The notes under the pieces: generated by a model | The model's database searches: none | Seen by the model: the letters and a program-made list of their open reading frames with translations, nothing else | Told to the model about the DNA's origin: nothing | Source of the DNA: an uncultured Clostridia bacterium | GTDB lineage: Bacteria > Bacillota > Clostridia > TANB77 > CAG-508 | Direction: 5' to 3' | Assembly: GCA_934183325.1 (NCBI GenBank) | Contig: CAKPSH010000006.1 | Location: 3,578 to 67,577 of the forward strand | Length of the DNA stretch: 64,000 nucleotides | Made by a program: the position numbers and the translations under genes | Shown here: positions 1-8,314 of the stretch, in pieces | Layout: each line of letters begins with the position of its first letter | How positions within the stretch are numbered: position 1 is the first letter of the stretch

Positions 1-329
1 GATAAAGCTAATTTTGAATTTTTTATTTCTAATTCATTTCCATCATATATTGTTACAAGACCTTGTATATTTTCTGGTACATTAATTTCTTGTTTGAATA
101 AATTTGGAGCTACATACCATTGATTTATAATATATTTATTAGTATTCTTATTACTTATTATCTCTACTTCTATTTTTGCCTTATATGAACTAATATTTAA
201 AATATATTGTTTAAAATCTGTAATTGATTTATTTATATTGTTTCCTGTTTTTATTTTTTTATAATAAAAACATAAAATTAATAAGAAAAAAATTAATAAA
301 ATTATAACTATATATTTTTTGTTTTTCAT
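1..329 (-). CDS. Membrane-anchored protein, C terminus off the window; possibly LolA/GerS-like
   Basis: The minus strand is open from an ATG at 329 to the window edge, giving about 109 residues. The N terminus is a short basic stretch followed by one hydrophobic helix of about 17 residues (IVIILLIFFLLILCFYY). This suggests a signal anchor with the rest of the protein outside the membrane. The exported part has short alternating beta-like strands (YKAKIEVEII, NQWYVAPNLFKQEI, GLVTIYDGNELEI). That pattern resembles LolA-fold proteins such as clostridial GerS, which act in spore germination. This is a weak similarity made by eye. The gene lies 39 bp downstream of dusB, behind a possible terminator. 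Confidence 0.5.
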   Translation of the reverse strand, partial: MKNKKYIVIILLIFFLLILCFYYKKIKTGNNINKSITDFKQYILNISSYKAKIEVEIISNKNTNKYIINQWYVAPNLFKQEINVPENIQGLVTIYDGNELEIKNSKLAL

Positions 330-353
330 ACTTTTTATCCTTTATACTTAAAA

Positions 354-380
354 TTGGGTTGCTATTACTTAGCAACCCAA
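354..380 (-). terminator. Hairpin at the end of dusB
   Basis: A 9-bp perfect stem (TTGGGTTGC / GCAACCCAA) with a 9-nt loop overlaps the dusB stop codon. On the minus strand it is followed by a short T run (TTTTAAG). It could be an intrinsic terminator or attenuator between dusB and the next gene. The T run is short, so termination may be partial. Confidence 0.5.
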
Positions 381-1364
381 CTTATTTATATTAACTATAT
401 TTTCAAAATATTCTTTTAAATAATTTTCTAATTCATTTTTATCAGTAATTTTATTTATTTTTTCTCTTGCTTCTGCACTTCTAGGCATTCCTTTTAAATA
501 TGAAGATATATGTTTTCTCATCTCTTTTATTCCTATTTTTTCTCCTTTGGTCTTTATTTCTAATTCAATATGTCTTATTATTATATTTAAAATTTCTTCA
601 TATTTTGGTTCTTGATATTGTTCATTTTTCAAATATTGTTGTACTTCTTTAAAGATAAAAGGTTTTCCTATACTTGCTCTTCCTATCATTATTCCATCTA
701 CTCCTGTATATTCAAACATCCTTTTAGCACTTTCGCCATCAATAATATCTCCATTTCCAATTACAGGAATCTTTACAGCATCTTTTACTTGTTTTATTAT
801 ATCTAAATCGCTTTTTCCAGAATAATATTCTGTTCTCGTCCTTCCATGTATTGTAATTGCACTTGCTCCTGCCTGTTCAAATACTTTGGCCGCTTCAATT
901 GCAACAATATTATCTGCATCCCATCCTTTTCTAAATTTAACGGTTACTGGATGTTCTGCTACTCTTACAACTTCTTTTACTATTTTTCCTGCTAATTCTA
1001 AATCTAAAAGTAATCTACTTCCATCTCCATTTTTTACAACTTTTGGTGCTGGGCATCCCATATTTATATCAATTATATCTGCTATTCCATTCAAGAAATT
1101 TGTGGCATATACCATTGATTCTATGTCACTGCCAAAGATTTGCATAGATATAGGTCTTTTTTCTCCTTCTGTATTTAGCAAAAGTTTTGTTTTTTCATCT
1201 CCATAAAATAAAGCTTTTGCACTTACCATTTCTGTACACACCAATCCAGGATTATATTGTTTGCAAATAATTCTAAATGGTAAATCGGTAATCCCTGCCA
1301 TTGGTGCTAATATTATATTATTTTCTAGTTCTATATTTCCTATTTTTAGTTTGTGTATATACAT
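369..1364 (-). CDS. dusB: tRNA-dihydrouridine synthase
   Basis: This 331-residue protein is a flavin enzyme that reduces specific uridines in the tRNA D-loop to dihydrouridine in the cytoplasm. The N terminus has the family signature ILAPMAGITDLPFR for FMN binding. The active-site region DINMGCPAPKVVKNGDGSRL contains the catalytic cysteine near residue 101. Further FMN-phosphate contacts are IHGRTR, PVIGNGDI and DGIMIGRAS. Length and motif order match DusB-type enzymes with no truncation. A good SD (TTTGGAGGATTAA) precedes the ATG. It lies 61 bp downstream of rodA but is separated from it by a hairpin, so it may have its own promoter. Confidence 0.93.
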   Translation of the reverse strand: MYIHKLKIGNIELENNIILAPMAGITDLPFRIICKQYNPGLVCTEMVSAKALFYGDEKTKLLLNTEGEKRPISMQIFGSDIESMVYATNFLNGIADIIDINMGCPAPKVVKNGDGSRLLLDLELAGKIVKEVVRVAEHPVTVKFRKGWDADNIVAIEAAKVFEQAGASAITIHGRTRTEYYSGKSDLDIIKQVKDAVKIPVIGNGDIIDGESAKRMFEYTGVDGIMIGRASIGKPFIFKEVQQYLKNEQYQEPKYEEILNIIIRHIELEIKTKGEKIGIKEMRKHISSYLKGMPRSAEAREKINKITDKNELENYLKEYFENIVNINKLGC

Positions 1365-1381
1365 TTAATCCTCCAAATAAA

Positions 1382-1420
1382 ATGGAGCATGTTTTTTATT
1401 TTTTCCATGCTCCCTTTTGT
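1382..1420 (-). terminator. Terminator after rodA
   Basis: A stem GGAGCATG / CATGCTCC encloses an A/T-rich loop and is followed on the minus strand by ATTTTATTTG. It lies just downstream of the rodA stop. It can also form on the plus strand, where CCCTTTTGTTT follows. Confidence 0.6.
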
Positions 1421-1425
1421 TTAAT

Positions 1426-2535
1426 TTATTCAACAAATAATGTTTTCTTTCGTCTTCCACTAATATTTAGCAATAATCCTATACAAATAAAGTTAGTTAT
1501 AAGTGAACTTCCTCCATAACTTACAAATGGAAGAGGTACACCTGTTATTGGTAAAAGTCCCATTGTCATTCCTATATTTTCAAGCATATGAAATGTAAAT
1601 ACTCCACAAATCCCAACGGCTATATAAGTACCAACCTCATCTTTTGCTGTTTTTGCTACATATATTGCTTTAGTTATTAACCATACATATAAAATTATAA
1701 CTGCTGCTGCTATAACAAATCCTAGTTCTTCTCCTATTACTGAGAATATGAAATCTGTCGTTTTAGGATATAGGTATCCTAATTGTGTTTGATTTCCTTT
1801 TAATAATCCCATACCTAATAGTTTTCCAGAGCCAATTGCAAGTTTTGATTGAATTACATTATATCCTGCTCCTCTTGGATCTAGCTCTGGATTTAAAAAT
1901 ACATCAATTCTTGTCTTAGCGTGATTTGGTAATACATATGTATATGCTAAGGGTACTGCAACAATAATTGCTACTAATGCTAAAATAATTATTTTTTTAT
2001 CTATTCCTGCAATAAACATCATAAAAATATAAGCAAATATGAATGCCATTAAAGTTCCATAATCAGGTTGTAGTACAATTAATCCTGCAGGAATTGCAAG
2101 TATTATTCCTGTAATTAATAATTTCCAAAATTTATTTATCTCTCGTTTATCACCATTTTGAAGTTTCTGAATAATAAAAGCTAGAAACACTATAAATATA
2201 ACTTTTGCAAACTCACTTGGTTGAAATGTCATCCAGTCATTAATTTTAAACCAACTGGTTGCTCCGTTTACTGGTTCTGTAAACAGAACTGCTATCAGTC
2301 CAATTATAAATATACCATAAAATACTGGAGATATTTTTGCAATTGTATTATAGTCCACTAACATTACTATTATCATTATAGGTATACTAACAGCTGTCCA
2401 AACAATTTGCTTTTTCAACTCCACATTTCCGGTCTCTTTTGTAGCAGAATATAGAGCTACCATACCTATTAGTAATAATATTAAACAGCTTATTAATATA
2501 CTCCATTCAATATTTTTTAAATATTTATTCTTCAT
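1426..2535 (-). CDS. rodA: RodA-type peptidoglycan glycosyltransferase (SEDS family)
   Basis: This SEDS-family integral membrane protein polymerises lipid II during cell elongation, usually with a class B PBP and MreBCD. About ten hydrophobic helices are visible. Characteristic RodA segments are WFKINDWMTFQPSEFAK, GYNVIQSKLAIGSGKLLG, TTDFIFSVIGEELGF (with the expected catalytic Asp) and GVPLPFVSYGGSS. I chose the ATG at 2535, which begins MKNKYLKN. A GTG 15 bp upstream is also in frame. Either start overlaps the end of minE, so translation is probably coupled. The order minD-minE-rodA joins division-site placement to wall synthesis in one operon. RodA is preferred to FtsW from the YNVIQSKLAIGSG and GYLYPKTTDF context. 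Confidence 0.9.
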   Translation of the reverse strand: MKNKYLKNIEWSILISCLILLLIGMVALYSATKETGNVELKKQIVWTAVSIPIMIIVMLVDYNTIAKISPVFYGIFIIGLIAVLFTEPVNGATSWFKINDWMTFQPSEFAKVIFIVFLAFIIQKLQNGDKREINKFWKLLITGIILAIPAGLIVLQPDYGTLMAFIFAYIFMMFIAGIDKKIIILALVAIIVAVPLAYTYVLPNHAKTRIDVFLNPELDPRGAGYNVIQSKLAIGSGKLLGMGLLKGNQTQLGYLYPKTTDFIFSVIGEELGFVIAAAVIILYVWLITKAIYVAKTAKDEVGTYIAVGICGVFTFHMLENIGMTMGLLPITGVPLPFVSYGGSSLITNFICIGLLLNISGRRKKTLFVE

Positions 2536-2959
2536 TCTTTTTACTCTCACTCTTTATTTCTTCTTTAGTTTTTTCAACTTGAGTTTCTGCAATTATTTGT
2601 TTAGCCTCTTCTATTATTTCTTTTTCTTCTTCAACTTTTTTATTTTCTTTTACTCTTGCTTCTTGTTTTATATTAACAATTGGAATATTTGCATATAATG
2701 CCGGTGCTCCTGTTGTTCCATCTGTGTTCTGTTTATTCGTTAATCTAACATCTATTGCACTTTCATCTACTTCAATATATTTTTTAATAACATCTATTAT
2801 CTCTTGTTTCATCAAGTCTAAAAAGTCAGCTGAAACATTTGCTCTATCTTGCATTAATACTAAATGTAATCTTTCCTTTGCTGCTTCTTTTGAATTGTTT
2901 GTATTATTTTTTTCTGACTTTTTCATGTTTTTAAAAAAACTTATAATGTTTTCAAACAT
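2525..2959 (-). CDS. minE: MinE cell-division topological specificity factor with an acidic/basic C-terminal tail
   Basis: MinE stimulates the MinD ATPase and drives the Min system that keeps septa away from the poles. Residues 1-90 resemble MinE: a short amphipathic start (MFENIISFF), the MinD-binding segment KERLHLVLMQDRANVSADFL, and a beta-domain ending ALYANIPIVNIKQ. E. coli MinE has 88 residues. This protein has 144, with a Lys/Glu-rich tail of about 50 residues predicted to be helical or disordered. The gene starts 26 bp after minD and overlaps rodA. No minC is present in the window. The core assignment is secure; the role of the tail is unknown. Confidence 0.88.
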   Translation of the reverse strand: MFENIISFFKNMKKSEKNNTNNSKEAAKERLHLVLMQDRANVSADFLDLMKQEIIDVIKKYIEVDESAIDVRLTNKQNTDGTTGAPALYANIPIVNIKQEARVKENKKVEEEKEIIEEAKQIIAETQVEKTKEEIKSESKKNEE

Positions 2960-2985
2960 GTTTCATTCCACCTTTTCTGTTTACT

Positions 2986-3780
2986 CTATTTTATTCCAAA
3001 CATTCTTTTTAGTTTGGCTAAGAAACCTTTTTCTCTTCCTGGAATACTTACCTCTATATTTTCTCCTAAAATTCTTTTTGCAATTTCTCTATATGCTTTT
3101 CCTGATGGAGCTTTTTTATTTGAAACTACAGGTTCTCCTTTGTTTGTTTGTGTAATAATGTATTCATCGTCTGGTACCACACCAGTAAGATCTATTGATA
3201 ATAAATCAACTATATCTTCAACATCCATCATTTCACCTTTTTTTACCATATTTGGTCTTAGTCTGTTTATTACTAACTCAGGATTTTTTATTTCAGATGC
3301 TTCAAGAAGTCCTATAATTCTATCTGCATCCCTTATTGATGATATCTCTGCTGTTGTTACAACTATTGCTCTATCTGCTCCTGCAATTGCATTTTTAAAT
3401 CCTTGTTCAATTCCTGCAGGACAATCTATTATTATGTAATCAAATTCTTCTTTTAATTTATTGGTAAGTTCTCTCATTTGCTCTTCATTTACTGCACTTT
3501 TATCTCTTGTTTGAGCAGCTGGAAGCAAAAATAATTCATCAAAACGTTTATCTTTTATAAGTGCTTGTCTTATTTTACATCTTTCTTCTACAACATCAAC
3601 AATATCATAAACAATTCTATTTTCAAGTCCCATTACAACATCTAGATTTCTTAAACCAATGTCTGTATCAATCAAAGCAACTTTTTTTCCTTCTAGTGCT
3701 AATGATGCACCTAAATTTGCTGTTGTTGTTGTCTTTCCTACTCCACCTTTTCCTGATGTTATTACTATAACTTCTCCCAT
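2986..3780 (-). CDS. minD: Septum site-determining ATPase MinD
   Basis: This ParA/MinD-type ATPase binds the membrane in its ATP form and recruits its Min partners. The deviant Walker A motif GKGGVGKTTTTANLG is at residues 10-24. The switch regions are DTDIGLRNLDVVMGLENR and DYIIIDCPAGIE. The C terminus ends in the amphipathic membrane-targeting helix FLAKLKRMFGIK. The length of 264 residues is typical. The SD (AAGGAAGGAATG region) is good. It is the first gene of the minD-minE-rodA group and is divergent from the por operon across a 365-bp control region. Confidence 0.95.
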   Translation of the reverse strand: MGEVIVITSGKGGVGKTTTTANLGASLALEGKKVALIDTDIGLRNLDVVMGLENRIVYDIVDVVEERCKIRQALIKDKRFDELFLLPAAQTRDKSAVNEEQMRELTNKLKEEFDYIIIDCPAGIEQGFKNAIAGADRAIVVTTAEISSIRDADRIIGLLEASEIKNPELVINRLRPNMVKKGEMMDVEDIVDLLSIDLTGVVPDDEYIITQTNKGEPVVSNKKAPSGKAYREIAKRILGENIEVSIPGREKGFLAKLKRMFGIK

Positions 3781-3922
3781 GTTTTATATCATTCCTTCCT
3801 TTAAAGTTATAAATCTTGTAAATTATTTTCGCTTTTATATCTATTTTTAACTTTATCTTAAGAATATTTTCTATTTGCTTTTGTAGTAATTTTTATTTTT
3901 ATATCATATATTAAATTTCGTT

Positions 3923-3983
3923 AAAAGTCAATGACTTTTGACATATAACTTAATCTATTTTTGGCATATAGCTTAATTTATTT
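3923..3983. promoter_or_regulatory. Palindrome plus 23-bp tandem repeat in the minD/porG divergent region
   Basis: Positions 3923-3939 form a perfect palindrome (AAAAGTCA, one base, TGACTTTT). It abuts two tandem copies of a 25-bp sequence starting at 3936 and 3959 (period 23) that differ at three positions. Both copies contain CATATA.CTTAAT. The cluster lies upstream of the por promoter and could be an operator. The rest of the 365-bp gap (3781-4145) is AT-rich, and apart from the promoter at 4067 I see nothing else in it. Confidence 0.4.
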
Positions 3984-4066
3984 TGAGTTTTTATTATAGT
4001 TTAATTTTTACAATTTTTGTTATATGAATTTATATTTTTTTCTATATAAACGCTCGGTCATTTTCC

Positions 4067-4095
4067 TTGACATTCAACTGTTTTCATACTATACT
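4067..4095 (+). promoter_or_regulatory. Sigma-A-type promoter of the por operon
   Basis: TTGACA at 4067-4072 and TATACT at 4090-4095 are separated by 17 bp, a near-consensus housekeeping promoter. It lies about 50 bp upstream of the porG start, which has the SD AAAAAGGAGG. Confidence 0.75.
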
Positions 4096-4145
4096 GTACT
4101 TGTTGAAAAAACAGAATTTATAAAAAAGGAGGTCTTCTTTTTAAA

Positions 4146-4724
4146 ATGAAAGATTTAATCGAAATTAGATGGCATGGTCGTGGTGGTCAAGGTGCAAAAA
4201 CAGCATCTCTTTTACTTGCAGATGCTGCATTTAATACAGGTAAATATATTCAAGGTTTCCCTGAATATGGTCCAGAAAGAATGGGTGCTCCTATAACAGC
4301 TTATAATCGTATTAGTACTAAACCTATTACAATTCATAGCAATATTTATGAACCTGATTATGTTGTCGTTGTAGATGATACACTTCTTGAAACTGTTGAT
4401 GTTACTTCAGGCCTAAAAGAAGATGGTGCTATTGTTATTAATACATCTAAGGATGCTGATTATATAAAACAATCTTTAAAAGGTTATAAAGGTGATATTT
4501 ATACAATTGATGCAAGAAAAATTTCACTTGAAGCTCTTGGTAGATATTTTCCTAATACTCCAATGCTAGCTGCTATAGTTCATGTTACAGGTATTATGAA
4601 GGACGATGAATTTTTAAATGATATGCAAGGTTCTTTTAAACATAAATTTGCTAAAAAACCTGAAGTTATTGATGGTAATATGAAAGCTTTGGAAATAGCT
4701 TTAAAGGAAGTTAATAAAATTTAA
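4146..4724 (+). CDS. porG: Pyruvate:ferredoxin oxidoreductase, gamma subunit
   Basis: This is the gamma subunit of a four-subunit 2-oxoacid:ferredoxin oxidoreductase. The complex oxidatively decarboxylates pyruvate to acetyl-CoA, CO2 and reduced ferredoxin. The family start EIRWHGRGGQGAKTASLLLADAA is at residues 6-28. It is followed by FPEYGPERMGAPITAYNRIS, also typical of the gamma domain. The length of 192 residues is normal. It is first in a compact operon followed by the delta (28 bp later), alpha and beta subunits. Pyruvate is the likeliest substrate from the alpha and beta sequences. A branched-chain or other oxoacid cannot be excluded by eye. Confidence 0.9.
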   Translation: MKDLIEIRWHGRGGQGAKTASLLLADAAFNTGKYIQGFPEYGPERMGAPITAYNRISTKPITIHSNIYEPDYVVVVDDTLLETVDVTSGLKEDGAIVINTSKDADYIKQSLKGYKGDIYTIDARKISLEALGRYFPNTPMLAAIVHVTGIMKDDEFLNDMQGSFKHKFAKKPEVIDGNMKALEIALKEVNKI

Positions 4725-4752
4725 TTTTATTTTATAGAAAGGACGTGAAATT

Positions 4753-5031
4753 ATGATAGATAAAAATACTCCTGCTAAAGATTTAACACCTGGCGGTGAT
4801 ATTTACGAGGCTGGAAATTCTATAGAATTTAAAACTGGTGATTGGCGTTCAACAACACCAAAGTTCATACCAGAAAATTGTAAACAATGTGGACTATGTT
4901 TTCCTGTATGTCCAGATGATGCTATTCCTGTTGGAAAAGATCAAAAAAGAGGAAATTTTAATTATGATTATTGCAAAGGTTGCGGAATTTGTGCAAAAGT
5001 TTGCCCTTTTAAAGCAATTATTATGGAATAA
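4753..5031 (+). CDS. porD: Pyruvate:ferredoxin oxidoreductase, delta (ferredoxin-like) subunit
   Basis: The 92-residue protein carries two [4Fe-4S] motifs, CKQCGLCFPVCP and CKGCGICAKVCP. These relay electrons from the thiamine-pyrophosphate site to external ferredoxin. The N-terminal part (FKTGDWRSTTPKFIPENC) is typical of PorD/VorD subunits, not of free ferredoxins. The SD is GAAAGGACGTG. It lies between the gamma and alpha genes, as expected for this complex. Confidence 0.92.
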   Translation: MIDKNTPAKDLTPGGDIYEAGNSIEFKTGDWRSTTPKFIPENCKQCGLCFPVCPDDAIPVGKDQKRGNFNYDYCKGCGICAKVCPFKAIIME

Positions 5032-5058
5032 TTAATTTATAGAAAGGATTTGATAAAT

Positions 5059-6240
5059 ATGTCAATAAGAGAAAGACTAAGTGGTAATGAAGCTGCTGCA
5101 ATAGCTATGAAACAAATTAATCCAGATGTTGTTGCTGCTTTCCCTATAACACCATCTACAGAAATTCCTCAATATTTTTCTACATTTGTTAGTAATGGTC
5201 AAGTAGATACAGAATTTGTAGCTGTCGAGAGTGAACATAGTGCTATGAGTGCTTGTATAGGTGCAGAAGCAGCTGGTTCTAGAGCTATGACTGCTACATC
5301 TGCAAATGGTTTATCTTTAATGTGGGAAATGGTATATATTGCTTCTAGTTTGAGACTACCAATTGTAATGAGTCTTGTTAATAGAGCTGTCTCAGGACCA
5401 TTAAATATACATAATGATCATTCTGATGCTATGGGGGTTAGAGATGCTGGATGGATTATGCTATTTTCTGAAAATAACCAAGAAGCTTATGATAATTTAC
5501 TTATGGCTCATAGAATTGCAGAACATAAAGATGTTTTATTGCCTTTAATGGTATGTCAAGATGGTTTTATTACCTCACACTCTATTGAAAATATAGAATT
5601 ATTAGAAGATGATAAGGTTAAAGATTTTGTTGGTAAATATAATCCTGCTCATTATCTTTTAAATAAAAAAGAACCGATTGCCATTGGTCCTTTAGATTTA
5701 CAAGCTTATTTATTTGAGCATAAATACCAACAAGCAGAAGCAATGAGAAATGCAAAAAATGTTATTTTAGAGGTTTCTAAAGACTTTGAAAAATTAACAG
5801 GAAGAAAATATTCTTTATTTGAAGAATACAAATTAGATGATGCAGAATATGTAGTTATTTGTATGAACTCCACAGCTGGTACTACAAAAGCTGTTGTTGA
5901 TGATTTAAGAAGTAAGGGTATTAAAGCTGGACTATTAAAAGTTCGTGTATTTAGACCTTTCCCTGCAGAAGAAATTGCAAAAGCTCTTTCAAATGCTAAA
6001 GCAATAGCAGTTCTTGATAAAGCAGATTCTTTAAATGGAGCTGGTGGTGCTTTATTTGAAGATGTAGTATCTGGAATGTATTTAAATAAAAATACTACGC
6101 CTGTTGTTAATTATGTATATGGTATTGGTGGTAGAGATACAACTACAAAACAAATTGCTGAGGTATATTCTGATTTACAAAAAATTGCCAGTGATGGTAT
6201 TGTAAAAGATCCATATAGATATTTAGGACTAAGAAAATAA
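5059..6240 (+). CDS. porA: Pyruvate:ferredoxin oxidoreductase, alpha subunit
   Basis: The alpha subunit supplies the pyrimidine-binding and CoA-related domains of the complex. Diagnostic segments are GNEAAAIAMKQINPDVVAAF, PITPSTEIPQYF, EFVAVESEHSAMSACIGAEA and RAMTATSANGLSLMWEM. The C-terminal domain has VVICMNSTAGTTKAVVDDL and KVRVFRPFPAEEI. I place the start at the ATG at 5059, since AGAAAGGA lies 10 bp upstream. A TTG 9 bp earlier is only 1 bp from that SD. The protein is 393 residues, normal for PorA of the four-subunit type. The beta gene follows 18 bp later. Confidence 0.93.
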   Translation: MSIRERLSGNEAAAIAMKQINPDVVAAFPITPSTEIPQYFSTFVSNGQVDTEFVAVESEHSAMSACIGAEAAGSRAMTATSANGLSLMWEMVYIASSLRLPIVMSLVNRAVSGPLNIHNDHSDAMGVRDAGWIMLFSENNQEAYDNLLMAHRIAEHKDVLLPLMVCQDGFITSHSIENIELLEDDKVKDFVGKYNPAHYLLNKKEPIAIGPLDLQAYLFEHKYQQAEAMRNAKNVILEVSKDFEKLTGRKYSLFEEYKLDDAEYVVICMNSTAGTTKAVVDDLRSKGIKAGLLKVRVFRPFPAEEIAKALSNAKAIAVLDKADSLNGAGGALFEDVVSGMYLNKNTTPVVNYVYGIGGRDTTTKQIAEVYSDLQKIASDGIVKDPYRYLGLRK

Positions 6241-6258
6241 TGAAGGGAGATATGAAAA

Positions 6259-7209
6259 ATGGCATATAATTTAAAAGAAATAATAGCAGATAAACCTTCT
6301 CGTTTTAAAGCTGGTCATAGAATGTGTGCTGGTTGTGGTGCACCTTCTGTTGCAAGAATGGTTTTAAGAGCTTTAAAAAATGAAGATCATGCTGTAATTG
6401 CTAACGCAACAGGTTGTATGGAAGTTTCTACATTTATATATCCATATACAGCTTGGGCTGATTCTTATATACACACTGCATTTGAATGTGCTGCTGCAAC
6501 TCTAAGTGGTTGTGAAGCTGCTTATCGTTCAATGAAAAAGCAAGGAAAACTTCCACAAGATGGCGATACTAAATTCATCGCTTTTGGTGGTGATGGTGGT
6601 ACTTATGATATAGGGCTTCAAAGTTTATCTGGTGCAATGGAAAGAGGACACGATATGGTTTATGTATGCTATGATAATGGTGCATATATGAATACTGGTA
6701 TTCAACGTTCCTCTGCTACACCTCAGTTTGCAGATACTACAACAACTCCTGCTGGAAAAGTTATTCCTGGCAAAATGCAAAAAAGAAAAGATCTAACTGA
6801 AATAATGGTTGGACATCATATTCCTTATGTTGCTCAATCAATTGGTATAAATAATTTTAAGGATTTATATGAAAAATCTGAAAAGGCAATATATACTGAA
6901 GGTCCAGCATTTTTAAATGTTCTTGCACCTTGTCCAAGAGGTTGGGGTTATCCAACAGAAGATTTAATGTCTATAAATAAACTTGCTGTTGATACTTGTT
7001 ATTGGCCTTTATATGAAGTAATTGATGGTGTATATAAGATTAATTATAAACCGGCTAAAAAATTGCCTATAGAGGATTTTTTAAAGCCTCAAAGGAGATT
7101 TAAACATTTATTTAAACCTGGTAATGAATGGATGATTGAAGCCTTCCAAAAAGAAGTAGATGAAAGATGGGAAAGTCTTTTAAAACTTGAAGAAATTACA
7201 AATAGATAA
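6259..7209 (+). CDS. porB: Pyruvate:ferredoxin oxidoreductase, beta subunit
   Basis: The beta subunit binds thiamine pyrophosphate and one [4Fe-4S] cluster. The CAGCGAPSVARM motif near residue 23 and further cysteines supply cluster ligands. The TPP/Mg signature is GGDGGTYDIGLQSLSGA followed by VCYDNGAYMNTGIQRS. The length of 316 residues is complete. It is the last gene of porG-porD-porA-porB, and a strong hairpin follows at 7221. Acetyl-CoA formation by this complex is central to fermentation in strict anaerobes, which fits the inferred host. Confidence 0.93.
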   Translation: MAYNLKEIIADKPSRFKAGHRMCAGCGAPSVARMVLRALKNEDHAVIANATGCMEVSTFIYPYTAWADSYIHTAFECAAATLSGCEAAYRSMKKQGKLPQDGDTKFIAFGGDGGTYDIGLQSLSGAMERGHDMVYVCYDNGAYMNTGIQRSSATPQFADTTTTPAGKVIPGKMQKRKDLTEIMVGHHIPYVAQSIGINNFKDLYEKSEKAIYTEGPAFLNVLAPCPRGWGYPTEDLMSINKLAVDTCYWPLYEVIDGVYKINYKPAKKLPIEDFLKPQRRFKHLFKPGNEWMIEAFQKEVDERWESLLKLEEITNR

Positions 7210-7220
7210 ATATTAAAACA

Positions 7221-7258
7221 AATGCGGAGCTCACTTACGTGAGCCCCGCATTATTGCA
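7221..7258. terminator. G+C-rich bidirectional terminator between porB and the foreign gene
   Basis: A 14-bp stem with one mismatch (AATGCGGAGCTCAC / GTGAGCCCCGCATT) and a TTAC loop lies between the converging porB and 7282-7692 genes. On the minus strand TTTGTTTTAA follows. Its base composition matches the foreign gene more than porB, so it probably arrived with that gene. Confidence 0.65.
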
Positions 7259-7281
7259 TTTTAGGAGCTTTACAGATCAGA

Positions 7282-7692
7282 TTACTTCAGCTTACTTGCC
7301 CGCTTTGCGAGCTCGTTTGCACGCCGGCTTTTCTGGACCTGCTTATCGCTGCTTGTTGCCACCTTCTTGGTGCCATGCTTCTTGTCGTCCGCTTTACGCT
7401 TCTGAACATTTTTCTGAGCGATGGCAGCTTTTTCTTTGAGCTGGCGCTTTTTACGTGCGTTTGCCTTGCGACGCTTAGCACGCATCTTGCCGTTCTTCTC
7501 ACGGGTGACAACAATCTTCTCATCACCCAGCTGAATGACAACTTCAGGTTTTTCTTCGCTGTCTTCACGGTCCTCACAGGACTCGGCAAAGAAGTTATAG
7601 ATGGCACAAGAGACGCTTCTGATCATCTCGTCTGTATTCATCTCTCCTTCCATGGGCATTGCTTTCTCGTGCATTTCCTCGTTCTGATTCAT
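7282..7692 (-). CDS. Unrecognised charged protein in a G+C-rich, probably transferred segment
   Basis: I do not recognise a family. The 136-residue product has an acidic, Met/Glu-rich N terminus (MNQNEEMHEKAMPMEGE) and a short beta-like segment (EKPEVVIQLGDEKIVVTRE). It ends in a strongly basic tail (KMRAKRRKANARKKRQ and onward), which suggests nucleic-acid or ribosome binding. The start at 7692 has the SD AAAGGAAAAATC; an in-frame ATG 15 bp upstream lacks one. By eye the gene is about half G+C, while its neighbours are under one third. Codon use also differs, with many CTC, CGC, GTG and AAG codons. A second minus-strand frame (7287-7607) is open, but the chosen frame has the SD and a sensible composition. 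Recent horizontal acquisition is inferred. Confidence 0.6.
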   Translation of the reverse strand: MNQNEEMHEKAMPMEGEMNTDEMIRSVSCAIYNFFAESCEDREDSEEKPEVVIQLGDEKIVVTREKNGKMRAKRRKANARKKRQLKEKAAIAQKNVQKRKADDKKHGTKKVATSSDKQVQKSRRANELAKRASKLK

Positions 7693-7877
7693 GATTTTTC
7701 CTTTCATGCTTGCGAAACACTACATACAATGTTTGTGCTTCTGGTGTGATTATTCGAACGCATCTATTATATTGTATTTTACATAACTTGTCAACATTTT
7801 AATTTAAATACAATAAATTAATTAATACTTTTTTATAAAACTCATAGTTTTTATTAATATGCATGCTTATTAAATAT

Positions 7878-7908
7878 AAAAAAAGTGGCTTTAAAACCAC
7901 TTTTTTTA
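7878..7908 (-). terminator. Terminator after acpP
   Basis: The stem AAAAAGTGG / CCACTTTTT closes over TTTTAAAG and is followed on the minus strand by an AT-rich tract. It begins at the acpP stop codon. Confidence 0.7.
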
Positions 7909-8145
7909 TTGTTTATCTTTAATATATTCAACAACATCATTTACTGTTGCAATTTTTTCAGCATCAGCATCTGGAATTTCCATATCGAATTCTTCTTCTA
8001 ATGCCATTATTAATTCAACAACATCTAATGAATCTGCTCCTAAATCATCTATAAAAGATGCTTCTTTTGTAACAGAATCTTCAGAAACATTTAATTGTTC
8101 AATAATAATTTTTTTTACTTTTTCAAATATTTCGTTGCCTTCCAT
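7906..8145 (-). CDS. acpP: Acyl carrier protein
   Basis: Acyl carrier protein holds growing acyl chains on a 4'-phosphopantetheine arm in type II fatty-acid synthesis. The 79-residue acidic helical protein has the attachment motif [16 protein letters not shown], with the modified Ser near residue 38. The SD AAGGAGG is strong. It lies 169 bp downstream of plsX, a usual fatty-acid/phospholipid pairing. The intervening stretch is AT-rich with no evident gene. Confidence 0.95.
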   Translation of the reverse strand: MEGNEIFEKVKKIIIEQLNVSEDSVTKEASFIDDLGADSLDVVELIMALEEEFDMEIPDADAEKIATVNDVVEYIKDKQ

Positions 8146-8314
8146 CTATATTTCCTCCTTTAAATTAGCTAGTTAAAATTAATATGTATTAAGGATTATC
8201 TTATGTAACATTTTTATTTCTTATGTTTCTATCCTTTCTTCTATTTTTCTTAATTAGCTTTTAAATATTTATATTTTCAACTTAATAACAAGATAATATA
8301 TATATGAATTTTTG

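Noticed and set aside
7287..7607. Second open minus-strand frame in the G+C-rich segment
   Set aside because: It lacks a ribosome-binding site and has a composition of scattered Ser/Arg/Lys expected from an out-of-frame reading. The 7282-7692 frame has an SD and clear acidic and basic regions.
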